Below are positions 42,569-50,948 of a stretch of DNA of 64,000 bases, piece by piece. The position numbers and the translations under genes are program-made. This stretch comes from Minicystis rosea (GTDB lineage Bacteria; Myxococcota_A; Polyangia; Polyangiales; Polyangiaceae): NCBI GenBank assembly GCA_001931535.1, contig CP016211.1:7425703-7489702 (forward strand), given 5' to 3'. Within the stretch, counting starts at the first letter, position 1. Each line of letters starts with the position of its first letter. The notes beneath the pieces were generated by a model. That model searched no databases and was not told the origin of the DNA. It worked only from the letters and a program-made list of their open reading frames with translations.

Positions 42569-42703
42569 ACCACGACCACGTCCACGAAGGGTCTTCGTCG
42601 TTCGAGAATCACGCTCGCTGACTTACATCTCCGGGTCGAAGCACGAAGACGTGCGCGATTTCTTCGATGCGGCGCCGCTCTCCCCGGCGACGACCGACGA
42701 CGC

Positions 42704-42751
42704 TTGCATCGGATCGATCCGTGCGCTAGACACTGAACCACATGGTTCAGT
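42704..42751 (+). promoter_or_regulatory. Promoter and ArsR-type operator
   Basis: TTGCAT (42704-42709) and TAGACA (42727-42732) are 17 bp apart. The 20-bp near-perfect palindrome ACTGAACCACATGGTTCAGT (42732-42751) overlaps the start codon, so the transcript would begin almost at the ATG (leaderless) and be blocked by the bound ArsR protein. Confidence 0.65.
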
Positions 42752-43101
42752 ATTCGCGAGCGCGCCTGGATTCCTCGTTCGCCGCGCTCGCGGACACGAC
42801 CCGGCGTGGCGTCCTCGAGCAGCTCGGGCGCGGGGACGCGTCGATCACGGATCTGGCCGAGAAGTTCCACATGACGCTCACGGGCATGAAGAAGCACGTG
42901 GGCGTCCTGGAGGAAGCCGGGCTCGTCACCACCGAGAAGGTCGGGCGCGTGCGCACGTGCAAGCTCGGCCCGCAGAAGCTGGACGACGTGGCGGCGTGGC
43001 TCGAGAGCTACCGCCAGCGCTGGGAAGCGCGCTTCGACGCGCTGGACTCGATCATCGAGGAGCTCAAACGGAAGGAGAGGGTCGATGGACGCGACGAGTG
43101 A
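42742..43101 (+). CDS. ArsR-family regulator
   Basis: 119 residues. LDSSFAALADTTRRGVLEQL and ITDLAEKFHMTLTGMKKHVG then VLEEAGLVTTEKVGRVRTC form the standard winged helix. No metal-binding Cys pair, as in the ArsR group that accompanies AHSA1 proteins. The start codon lies inside the operator palindrome, so it is probably autoregulated. It overlaps the next gene by 17 nt. Confidence 0.85.
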   Translation: MVQYSRARLDSSFAALADTTRRGVLEQLGRGDASITDLAEKFHMTLTGMKKHVGVLEEAGLVTTEKVGRVRTCKLGPQKLDDVAAWLESYRQRWEARFDALDSIIEELKRKERVDGRDE

Positions 43102-43606
43102 GAACCAAGGCAGGTCGACGAAGAGCCACACCACGGCAGAACGGAAATCCGATCGCGAGCTCGTGGTCACGCGAACGTTCGATGGCCCCGCACGGATCGT
43201 GTGGGAGGCGTGGACGAACCCCGAGCTGTTCAAACGCTGGTGGGCACCGAAGTCGCACGGCCTCACGATCTTCTCCTGCGAGATGGATGTTCGTGTCGGG
43301 GGGAGCTACCGCCTCCTCATCGCTGTCGGCGACGACGCCGCGAAGGCCATGCCGTTCTTCGGTCGGTACACCGAAGTGACGCCGCATTCGCGCCTCGTCT
43401 GGACGAATGACGAAGGCGAGGGGCCTGGGCCCGTGACCACGCTCACGTTGGAGGAACGAGGCGGCAAGACGCTGCTGGTCAAGCACGACCTCTATCCCTC
43501 GAAGGAAGCGCTCGACGCCGAGGTCGCCTCCGGGGCCTGCAGTGGGGTGGACGAGACGTTCGCGCAACTGGACGCGATCCTCGTCACCCTCGGCGAGCGG
43601 TCCTGA
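43085..43606 (+). CDS. AHSA1/SRPBCC-domain protein
   Basis: 173 residues. RELVVTRTFDGPARIVWEAW and PELFKRWWAPKSHGLTIFSC, then VGGSYRLLI and the C-terminal helix with WTNDEGEGPGPVTTLTL match the AHSA1 hot-dog-like SRPBCC family. These bind hydrophobic ligands and are very often encoded behind an ArsR regulator; the physiological ligand is unknown. Start ATG overlaps the ArsR stop, so translation is coupled. Confidence 0.85.
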   Translation: MDATSENQGRSTKSHTTAERKSDRELVVTRTFDGPARIVWEAWTNPELFKRWWAPKSHGLTIFSCEMDVRVGGSYRLLIAVGDDAAKAMPFFGRYTEVTPHSRLVWTNDEGEGPGPVTTLTLEERGGKTLLVKHDLYPSKEALDAEVASGACSGVDETFAQLDAILVTLGERS

Positions 43607-44033
43607 CGCGGTCACGGCTCGCTCCTCGATGAGATCACAGCGAGCCGTTGCCCCCTCGCCCTCCACGCACTTCTTCGCGCCGCTGTCGGCGCAGTCGTAG
43701 AGGGTGAGCTTGCCGCCGTCGCAGAAGCGCACCTTGTGCTCCCCACGTCGTCGATCGCGACGTGATCCCCCCACGATCTCGGAGGGTACGATGACGACGG
43801 CGAATGCCCCGCCGAGGCGCTCCGCGCGCTCGGCTTCCGCATATCTGCGGACGCGCTCCGCGCGCTGCTCGCGCACGCGACCAAGAGCAAGATGTCGCCC
43901 GCGGAGCTTCGCCGGAGGTCTTCACCATTTTCCCGCGCTTCTTGGCGATCGCTAACAAGCCATGGCGCTCATCACGACATCGCCGCCGTCCGCCGCGTCC
44001 GCAAGCCGCGACACGGCGGACGACGACTTGGGC
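43607..44033. other. Region with possible lipoprotein-gene remnant
   Basis: A reverse-strand frame near 43790-43612 reads HKVRFCDGGKLTLYDCADSG followed by AKKCVEGEGATARCD, a Cys-rich pattern common in myxobacterial lipoproteins, but its upstream half is in a different frame. Probably a broken gene. Nothing else seen. Confidence 0.35.
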
Positions 44034-44255
44034 CTACTTGCAAACCTCGCACTCCGACACGCACTTGTCGTCGTCGGTGCACGATTGGCCGCTCTTGCCC
44101 GCGGTTTCGCAGGTGCAGACGCCGTTCTCACACGCGTGGCTCGATTCGCAGGTCTGCGAGGAGCCACCACCATCGCCGCCGCCCCCGTCGCCGCCGCAGG
44201 CGGCGGTGAAAGAGCTGATGCCGACGAGCAAAACGAGGGTCGCGAAAACCTTCAT
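44034..44255 (-). CDS. Small Cys-rich lipoprotein (73 aa)
   Basis: Start ATG 44255 with AGGAGG upstream. The signal peptide MKVFATLVLLVGISSFTAAC ends at the lipidated Cys (20), then a Gly/Asp linker and CESSHACENGVCTCET ... CVSECEVC with eight Cys. The short mature part is probably a disulfide knot on the cell surface. Longer readings upstream have no ribosome site. Confidence 0.7.
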   Translation of the reverse strand: MKVFATLVLLVGISSFTAACGGDGGGGDGGGSSQTCESSHACENGVCTCETAGKSGQSCTDDDKCVSECEVCK

Positions 44256-44568
44256 CCAATCCTCCTCACGTGCGCGGGCGAGGCCGCGCGTCTGGGCGGC
44301 GCGTTCACGCTGCGCCGTCCTTGCAATGGGAGGACGCCGGGCCGGGCGGGCCGTAACAGAGAAAAATGAAGAGAGCGATTGGGTGAGCCGCGCGGCACCT
44401 CCTGCGGATGGACGCCCCCTCGCGGCGAAGATGGCACTGCCCACGTGCCAGCCTGGTAGCGTCCGACATCTCGAGCCCACGAACACCGCGGCCGTGGTGT
44501 ACTGAGCCCAGGAGCCTCTGCATGCGGGGCCGAGAAGATATGCCGCGGGCCCCCGCGCCAACCTCACT
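44256..44568. other. Intergenic region upstream of small lipoprotein and folC end
   Basis: About 313 bp. No coding frame is convincing. Presumably contains the promoter of the small lipoprotein and the terminator of the folC operon; neither could be pinned down. Confidence 0.35.
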
Positions 44569-45849
44569 TCACAGCGCGATCACCGGATCCGCCTCGATCC
44601 CCAGCAGCTCCGACCGCACCTCGCCCACCAGGTAGATCGACCCCGTCACCAACACCACGTCCCCCGCCCTGCTCTCCGCCAGCGCTCGGCGGATGGCCGC
44701 CCGCGGCTCCGCCACCGCCTCCCCCGGCGCCACCTGGCAGAGCTCTGCGAGCGGCGCGGGCGCCCTCCCCTTCGGCTCCGCGTAGTACCGCCGCGACGCC
44801 ACAGGCGCGATCTGGCGCAGCATCTCCGGCCAGCGCTTGTCCGCGAGGGCGCCGAACACCAGCGCGGTGCGCGCGGGATCTCCCCAGGACATGCGCGCCA
44901 GCCGATCCATCCCCTCCGGGTTGTGGGCCGCGTCGAGGATCACGGTCACGCCGTCGTCCCGCGTGATCCGCTCCAGTCGACCGGGCCACGTGGCGCTCGA
45001 CAGCCCCTCTTCCAAGGCCCTCTGCCAATCTCGATCGTGGAACCGTTCGAGCAAATGGTGGACGAGCCCCACCGCCACGCCGGCATTCTCGGCTTGATGT
45101 GCCCCCGCGAGGCGCAGCGTCGCAGTCACCCGCTCTCCCGCGCCCGGCCCATCAATGGCAGTCGCGGCGCCGTCGAAAGCGACCTGGATTTCGCGGCCCA
45201 CCCGCGTGATCGGGCCGGCGCCCACCGCCTCAGCCATTTCGACGGCGGCCTGCTCCGCCTCGGCGGGGAGCGGCCCGAGCACGACGGGAGCAGAGGGCTT
45301 GAAGATTCCCGCCTTCTCCCGGGCAATCGCGGCCAGCGTCTCCCCCAGAATGGCAGTGTGCTCCAGCGATATCGACGTGATCGCCGTCGCCACCGGCCGC
45401 TCGATCACGTTGGTCGCATCGAGCCGACCGCCGAGCCCGACCTCCAGCACCACCACATCGAGGTTGGCTTCGCGGAAGGCTTGGAAGGCCGCGACGGTGA
45501 TGCTCTCGAAGAAGGTCAGATCGGGCCGGCAGCGATCGAGCACGGCCCCGAGCGCCCGCTCGAAAGGCGCGTCGGCGATGGGCACGCCGTCGATGCGAAT
45601 GCGCTCGGCGAAGCGGCTGAGATGCGGTGAGGTGTAGAGCCCGGTGCGGAGGCCCGCCGCGCGCGCGACGGACTCGACCATCGCCGACGTGCTCCCCTTC
45701 CCGTTCGAGCCGGCGACGTGCACGGCGAGGATGTCGCGGTGTGGATTGCCCAGCGCCGCGAGCGCGTCCTCCACGCGATCGAGGCCGAGCACCATCCCGC
45801 GCGGCGCGCGGGCTTGAAGGGCATGGAGCTTGTCGACGAGCGAGCTCAT
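44569..45849 (-). CDS. folC: Bifunctional folylpolyglutamate/dihydrofolate synthase
   Basis: 426 residues. ATP-binding P-loop in HVAGSNGKGSTSAMVESVAR, then GLYTSPHLSRFAERIRIDG and VVVLEVGLGGRLDATNVIER, TSISLEHTAILGETLAAIAR and the C-terminal LDAAHNPEGM. All hallmark FolC blocks are present. It adds glutamate to dihydropteroate or folates in the cytoplasm. It follows accD on the same strand (gap 81 bp), the arrangement found in many proteobacteria, and closes the sco-accD-folC operon. Confidence 0.95.
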   Translation of the reverse strand: MSSLVDKLHALQARAPRGMVLGLDRVEDALAALGNPHRDILAVHVAGSNGKGSTSAMVESVARAAGLRTGLYTSPHLSRFAERIRIDGVPIADAPFERALGAVLDRCRPDLTFFESITVAAFQAFREANLDVVVLEVGLGGRLDATNVIERPVATAITSISLEHTAILGETLAAIAREKAGIFKPSAPVVLGPLPAEAEQAAVEMAEAVGAGPITRVGREIQVAFDGAATAIDGPGAGERVTATLRLAGAHQAENAGVAVGLVHHLLERFHDRDWQRALEEGLSSATWPGRLERITRDDGVTVILDAAHNPEGMDRLARMSWGDPARTALVFGALADKRWPEMLRQIAPVASRRYYAEPKGRAPAPLAELCQVAPGEAVAEPRAAIRRALAESRAGDVVLVTGSIYLVGEVRSELLGIEADPVIAL

Positions 45850-45930
45850 CCGAAGACCCCTTGGTCGCGCGCCGCGTCCGGCGAGATCACGAGATCGGCG
45901 CGGCCGCGGAGGCTCCCGCGGCCTCTGCCA

Positions 45931-46779
45931 TCAGCGCCGTCCGCCCGTCAGGTGACGGAGGATCGTCGAGACACGCGCCTTCATTTCGAGCCGCGGGACG
46001 ATGGCGTCCACCATCCCGTGATCGAGCAGGAACTCCGATCGCTGGAAACCTTCGGGCAAGGTTTGGCGAATGGTGTTCTCGATGACGCGCGGGCCGGCGA
46101 AGCCGATGAGGGCCTTGGGCTCGGCGAGGTTCACGTCGCCGAGGAAGGCGAAGCTCGCGGCCACGCCGCCCGTGGTCGGGTGCAGGAGCATCGAGATGAA
46201 CGGGAGACGCGCGGCGCGGAGGCGCTCCAAGGCGGAGACGCTCTTCGCCATCTGCATCAAGGAGAGGATCCCCTCCTGCATGCGCGCGCCGCCCGAGGCT
46301 TGGAGCAGCACCACCGGCAAGCGCTGCTCGGTGGCCTTCTCGAAGAGACGCGCCACCTTCTCGCCGGCGACGGAGCCCATGCTCCCGCCCATGAAGGCGA
46401 ACACGAAGGCGCCATAAGCGACGTCGCGTCCATCCATCCGGGCGCGGCCGATCTCCACCGCTTCGCGCGCCTTCGTCTTCTTCTGCGTTTGGGCGACGCG
46501 ATCCTTGTAGCTCTTGCCGTCGCTGAATCCGAGCGGATCGGTGGGCGTGAGCCCTTCGTCCCACACGTCGAGCGCGCCGTCGTCGAGCAGGAGGCGGCGC
46601 CAGCCTTCGGCGTCGAGCTTGTGGTGCTGTCCGCAGAGCGGGCACACCTCGAAGTTCGCGGCGAGCTCGACGGCGGTCAGCGTCTCGCCGCAACCATCGC
46701 AGCGGCGGAAGACGCCGACGCCGACCGAGCGCTTCGCGGTCCCGTCGATCGAGGGCGGGTTCTTGTCGGGCCAGGCCAT
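45931..46779 (-). CDS. accD: Acetyl-CoA carboxylase carboxyltransferase subunit beta
   Basis: 282 residues. N-terminal zinc finger RRCDGCGETLTAVELAANFE followed by VCPLCGQ (CxxC-x15-CxxC). Then FVFAFMGGSMGSVAGEKVAR and LLQASGGARMQEGILSLMQM, the crotonase-like carboxyltransferase core. It works with AccA to move the carboxyl group from biotin to acetyl-CoA. Gap to scoB is 7 bp, so they are co-transcribed. accA is not in the window. Confidence 0.95.
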   Translation of the reverse strand: MAWPDKNPPSIDGTAKRSVGVGVFRRCDGCGETLTAVELAANFEVCPLCGQHHKLDAEGWRRLLLDDGALDVWDEGLTPTDPLGFSDGKSYKDRVAQTQKKTKAREAVEIGRARMDGRDVAYGAFVFAFMGGSMGSVAGEKVARLFEKATEQRLPVVLLQASGGARMQEGILSLMQMAKSVSALERLRAARLPFISMLLHPTTGGVAASFAFLGDVNLAEPKALIGFAGPRVIENTIRQTLPEGFQRSEFLLDHGMVDAIVPRLEMKARVSTILRHLTGGRR

Positions 46780-46786
46780 GATCGAT

Positions 46787-47449
46787 CTACGACGCGAACG
46801 TCATCTCGGTGACGTCGGAGGGGACCTTGAGCGTGGGCTCCGTCTTCTCCTGCACCTCGCGCGCGGAGACGCCGGGCGCGAGCTCGCGCAGGATGAGGCC
46901 CTCGGGCGTGATGTCGATCACCGCGAGGTCGGTGATGATCCGATGCACCACCGCGCGTCCGGTGAGCGGGAGCGCGCAGTCCTTGAGGATCTTCGGCGCC
47001 CCGTTCTTGGCGGCGTGATCCATGATCACCACCACCCGCTTGGCGCGCGCCACGAGATCCATGGCACCGCCCATCCCCTTCACCATCTTGCCGGGGATCA
47101 TCCAATTGGCGAGATCGCCTTTCTCGGAGACCTCCATGGCGCCGAGAATGGCGAGATCGATATGGCCGCCGCGGATCTGGCCGAACGAATCCGCGCTGGA
47201 GAACACGGCCGATCCGGGGAGCATCGTCACCGTCTCTTTGCCGGCGTTGATGAGGTCCGCGTCCTCGCTGCCGGCGACGGGATAAGGCCCGATGCCGAGC
47301 AAACCATTCTCGCTCTGGAGCACCACCTCGACCCCCTTGGGGATGTAGTTGGCGACGAGCGTCGGCATGCCGATGCCGAGGTTGACGTAGAAGCCGTCGC
47401 GGAGCTCGGCCGCGGCGCGCTTCGCGATCTGTTCACGGGTGAGGGCCAT
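46787..47449 (-). CDS. scoB: 3-oxoacid CoA-transferase subunit B
   Basis: 220 residues. MALTREQIAKRAAAELRDGF, NLGIGMPTLVANYIP and LQSENGLLGIG with the active-site Glu in the SENG motif, then AILGAMEVSEKGDLANW and GMGGAMDLVARAKRVVVIM. Forms a complex with subunit A and moves CoA from succinyl-CoA to acetoacetate or other oxoacids. Start at 47449 sits 2 bp after the scoA stop. Confidence 0.95.
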   Translation of the reverse strand: MALTREQIAKRAAAELRDGFYVNLGIGMPTLVANYIPKGVEVVLQSENGLLGIGPYPVAGSEDADLINAGKETVTMLPGSAVFSSADSFGQIRGGHIDLAILGAMEVSEKGDLANWMIPGKMVKGMGGAMDLVARAKRVVVIMDHAAKNGAPKILKDCALPLTGRAVVHRIITDLAVIDITPEGLILRELAPGVSAREVQEKTEPTLKVPSDVTEMTFAS

Positions 47450-47451
47450 GT

Positions 47452-48207
47452 TCAATCCTTCGCCTTCTGCACGGTCCTGCGCTCGATGCGCTTCTCGTAG
47501 CGCTCGCCCTGGAAAATCCGGTGCACGAAGATGCCCGGCGTGTGCACGTGATCCGGATCGAGCGAGCCGACCTCCACGAGCTCCTCGACCTCGGCGATCG
47601 TGACGGCGGCCGCGGTGGCCATCATCGGGTTGAAGTTCATCGCCGTGTGGCGATAGACGAGGTTGCCGTACCGATCGCCCTTCCACGCCTTCACGATGGC
47701 GAAGTCGCCGCGGATGGCGGGCTCGAGCACGTAGTCCTTGCCGTCGAAGGATCGGATCTCCTTCTTGGCCGAGTACTTCTTCACGCTGCCGTCGGCGTTG
47801 TAGAGCACGGGCAGCCCGCCGTCGCTGATGGCGGTGTGCACGCCCGTGGGCGTGTAGAACGCGGGGATGCCGGCGCCGCCCGCGCGGAGGCGCTCGGCGA
47901 GCGTGCCCTGCGGGGTCAGCTCGACCTCGAGCTCACCCGTGAGGTACTGCCGCTCGAACTCCTTGTTCTCGCCCACGTACGACGAGATCATCTTCTTGAT
48001 CTGCTTGTTGCGAAGCAGGATGCCGAGACCGAAATCGTCGACGCCGCAGTTGTTGGAGACGACGACGAGGTCCTTCTGGCCGAGCTCGCGCAACGCAGCG
48101 ATGGCGTTCTCCGGGATGCCGCAGAGCCCGAAGCCGCCGGCGAGGATCGTGGCGCCATCGGGGATGTCGCGCACGGCATCGATCGCGCTCTTGTAGACCT
48201 TGTTCAT
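47452..48207 (-). CDS. scoA: 3-oxoacid CoA-transferase subunit A
   Basis: 251 residues from ATG 48207 (MNKVYKSAIDAVRDIPDGAT). ILAGGFGLCGIPENAIAALR and VVSNNCGVDDFGLGILLRN, then MISSYVGENKEFERQYL and GAGIPAFYTPTGVHT are the family blocks. First gene of a four-gene transcript scoA-scoB-accD-folC linking ketone-body use with malonyl-CoA formation. A longer frame upstream to 48330 lacks homology and is not used. Confidence 0.95.
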   Translation of the reverse strand: MNKVYKSAIDAVRDIPDGATILAGGFGLCGIPENAIAALRELGQKDLVVVSNNCGVDDFGLGILLRNKQIKKMISSYVGENKEFERQYLTGELEVELTPQGTLAERLRAGGAGIPAFYTPTGVHTAISDGGLPVLYNADGSVKKYSAKKEIRSFDGKDYVLEPAIRGDFAIVKAWKGDRYGNLVYRHTAMNFNPMMATAAAVTIAEVEELVEVGSLDPDHVHTPGIFVHRIFQGERYEKRIERRTVQKAKD

Positions 48208-48401
48208 ACGGGCCCATGGCGTAGCCCAAACCCGAGGCGACGGGAACGGGATAGGGGCGCGCCTCACGTAACGCGCGCTTCGCCTCCGCTGCTCGCTCGG
48301 AAAAATCACGCGAGGTACGCGCTGGATCACCGCCGCGCGCCGCCGTGCGTCACGGGCGCGATTGTTGGCCCGCAGTCGAGGCCGGCGTTATCCCGGGTCT
48401 C

Positions 48402-49499
48402 GTGCTCAGGCCCGCCCGTCTGCTGTTCGCCGCCTTCGCCCTCGCCGCGCTGAGCCCTGCCGTCGCGCGCGCGGACGAGCCCTCCGCACCCGCGCGGAAG
48501 GGCCGCCATCATCATCATCACCGGCGCGCGAAGAACGACGAGCCCGCGGCGCGCGCCTCGCGCGGCGGCGCGACGGCCACGCCCCTCGCGCGCGCGGCCA
48601 CGCCCGTGGTGAAGCTCAAGAAGGCGCCCGCCGAGAAGGCCGAGTCCGTGGGCAGCCCCAACGACGGTCACCTCAAGGGCGGCGCGCACATCGATCTCGC
48701 GAAGCCCTACTTCCGCGTGGTGCCCGTGTACGAGTCGGGCGACGTGCGTTGGGCGCTGCCGATCATGATCAACATGATCGATCGCAGCGCGCGCAACGTG
48801 CACAAGCGCTTCCCCGGATCGACGCTCGACGTCGGCGATCTCTCGCAGAAGGGCGGCGGCGATCTGCTCCGCCACCACTCGCACGAGACGGGCCGCGACG
48901 CCGATCTCGGCTTCTACGCGCTCGACGCCAAGGGCAAGCAGATCCACGGGCGCACCTTCGTCAAGTTCAACCCCGATCTCTCGTCGCCCAACCACCCCGG
49001 CGCCCGCTTCGATTTGGCGCGCAATTGGGCCTTCGTGCAGGAGCTCATCAGCGATCCCGTCGCGCGCGTGAGCCACATCTTCATCGCCGAGTGGCTGAAG
49101 CGCGAGCTCCTCGGCTACGCCCGCACGCACGCGCCCCGCGCCGTCTACGATCGCGCCGCGCTCGTGATGATGCAGCCCCACAACTCGCTGCCGCACGACG
49201 ATCACTTCCACGTGCGCATCTCCTGCCCGCACGAGGCGCACTCGCAGTGCATCGAGCTCGCCAAGAACGCACCCCGCGGCCACGCCCGCGTGGCCAAGAA
49301 GACCCACGCCGGTGGCCAGCCGCTGAAGACGCCGGGCCACGGTCACGGGCATGGGCATCACCCGCAGAAGCCGCCGCCCGCGAGCGCCGCCACGCCGATG
49401 GATCCGTTCCCCATCCCCGCGGTGCCCGATCCCGGCGTCGAGGAGATCGATCCCGACGGCGCGCACGACGACGCCGAGCCGAGCGCGCCGAACGGCTGA
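48402..49499 (+). CDS. MepA-like penicillin-insensitive murein endopeptidase
   Basis: 365 residues from GTG 48402, which places the signal peptide LLFAAFALAALSPAVARA at the front; a GTG at 48345 is an alternative. The core has SVGSPNDGHLKGGAHI-type GSPNDGHLKGG, HHSHETGRDADLGFYALDA (metal-binding His and Asp) and the HDDHFHVRISCP box, all landmarks of MepA/M74 (LAS) metallopeptidases that cut D-Ala-mDAP crosslinks. The N-terminus holds a poly-His stretch and the C-terminus a Pro/His-rich tail, both unlike the E. coli enzyme. Convergent with the lipoprotein gene at 49590. Confidence 0.8.
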   Translation: MLRPARLLFAAFALAALSPAVARADEPSAPARKGRHHHHHRRAKNDEPAARASRGGATATPLARAATPVVKLKKAPAEKAESVGSPNDGHLKGGAHIDLAKPYFRVVPVYESGDVRWALPIMINMIDRSARNVHKRFPGSTLDVGDLSQKGGGDLLRHHSHETGRDADLGFYALDAKGKQIHGRTFVKFNPDLSSPNHPGARFDLARNWAFVQELISDPVARVSHIFIAEWLKRELLGYARTHAPRAVYDRAALVMMQPHNSLPHDDHFHVRISCPHEAHSQCIELAKNAPRGHARVAKKTHAGGQPLKTPGHGHGHGHHPQKPPPASAATPMDPFPIPAVPDPGVEEIDPDGAHDDAEPSAPNG

Positions 49500-49506
49500 C
49501 CGCAGC

Positions 49507-49534
49507 GACTGCCATTCTCGTCAGAATGGCAGTC
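49507..49534. terminator. Bidirectional terminator hairpin
   Basis: A perfect 12-bp stem (GACTGCCATTCT / AGAATGGCAGTC) with a CGTC loop between convergent genes. No T run, but position and perfection support a terminator for both. Confidence 0.65.
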
Positions 49535-49589
49535 GACCACGATTCTCATCAATGGTTGAGAGGCCTCGTCCCTCTCGATGGCTGTCGCC

Positions 49590-50816
49590 TCACTGCGGCG
49601 GCGGCGCGAGCTTCACCACCCGATTCTCCGTCAGCACCACCACGGAGCCGTCCGGGCTCCCGTCGATCCACCACGGATTGCCGAGCTCCGCGCACGGCAG
49701 GGCGACCCAATCCGTCGGCGCCCAGAGGGGCACGCCGTCCGCGGAGAAGCGCTGGAGGCCCACGCCGCCGTGCTCGAAGGCGGCGCACACCACCGCTCCA
49801 CCATCCGCGAGCGGCGCGAGGCCGCACGAGAAGTTCTCGTCGGAGCCGCCCACGATGGGCGTCCTCCAAAGCAATTGCCCAGCGGGTGAGATGCGTCCCA
49901 CGGAGAACACGGGATCGACCGGGAAATCGGTGACGCCGAAGACGTAGAGATCCCCGGACGGCGCCGCCACGATGTCGCCGACCGTCGCGGTGAGCGGATC
50001 GTAGGGAATCGACCAGACGGCGGCGCCGCCCGCATTCCTTCGCATGAGGTTCGGCGGCGCGAGCTCCATCACGCCTCCCGCCGCGTCCGCGCCGATCATC
50101 CATCCGAAGGTCTGGGCAGGCGTGTCCTGCGCTTTCCAAGCCGACTTGCCGTTGTCGCCGAGCACGCCGAGCACGAGGTTCGCTCCCGAGATCCCGCCGA
50201 CGCCGAAGGAACCGAGTGTCGTGACGATGCCACGCGATCCCCAGATGCCTGGCGTCAGGCCGACGACCTGCACATCCAAGTCCCAAAGGACCTTCGGCGC
50301 AGCGTCGGGCGGCGCGAGAAGAGCGCGGTACGTCGTCGAGCCATTCATCGGCCCGAGCAGTACACGATTGTTGGCGGCGACGATGTAGCGCGGGAGGCCG
50401 TTCACGAGGCCGATCGCGTTGTGCTGTTGGAGGACGCCGTCGGGGCCGATGCGATCGAGGACGCCGTTGCCCGACATCACGAAGACGTTGCCTTGAGGGT
50501 CGACATCCATCACGCGAAAGACGGGCTCGTCGGGCTGCGCGAGCGCCACGGACCAGACGACCGCGAGCTCGCCGCAAAACGTCGTCACGCCGCCGTCGAT
50601 GCCACCCGTGCTGCTGCTGCTCGTAGCGCTGGTGCTGGTGCTGCTGCTGCTGCTCGACGTGACCGTCGTGCCGCCGCCGGTGTCACCGGGCACGTTCATG
50701 GTCCCGCCGCTGCCCGAGCTCGTCGCATCCGACGAGAGCAGCGGGGTACGTGTGCCGCACGCCGCCAGGAGCGTGGCCCCGGCGAAGAAGGCGCTCAAGG
50801 AGATCGGGAACTGCAT
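49590..50816 (-). CDS. Lipoprotein with PQQ-like beta-propeller
   Basis: 408 residues. Signal peptide MQFPISLSAFFAGATLLAAC (Cys 20), then a Ser/Thr-rich linker (TVTSSSSSSTSTSATSSSST). The mature part has repeated blades such as VMDVDPQGNVFVMSGNGVLD, VAAPSGDLYVFGVTDFPVD and FSADGVPLWAPTDW, i.e. a WD/PQQ-type propeller. It has no known partner. Probably a surface-exposed binding protein; function unknown. Start 50816 is the first giving a signal peptide. Confidence 0.7.
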   Translation of the reverse strand: MQFPISLSAFFAGATLLAACGTRTPLLSSDATSSGSGGTMNVPGDTGGGTTVTSSSSSSTSTSATSSSSTGGIDGGVTTFCGELAVVWSVALAQPDEPVFRVMDVDPQGNVFVMSGNGVLDRIGPDGVLQQHNAIGLVNGLPRYIVAANNRVLLGPMNGSTTYRALLAPPDAAPKVLWDLDVQVVGLTPGIWGSRGIVTTLGSFGVGGISGANLVLGVLGDNGKSAWKAQDTPAQTFGWMIGADAAGGVMELAPPNLMRRNAGGAAVWSIPYDPLTATVGDIVAAPSGDLYVFGVTDFPVDPVFSVGRISPAGQLLWRTPIVGGSDENFSCGLAPLADGGAVVCAAFEHGGVGLQRFSADGVPLWAPTDWVALPCAELGNPWWIDGSPDGSVVVLTENRVVKLAPPPQ

Positions 50817-50948
50817 GGCGCGCAGGATAGATCCGCGCCGCGCGATCGTGAGGGACATTGCTCGATGGACGAGCGTCCGTCTCGCCGAGATCGAAGACGT
50901 GATCGCCCCGGAGGCGATCGCCGAGCCACGCGGCTCGCGTTCACCTCT

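Noticed and set aside
46787..47686. A longer reading of scoB starting upstream at 47686
   Set aside because: The added residues overlap scoA in another frame and are unlike the family; MALTREQIAKRAAAELR at 47449 is the family start.
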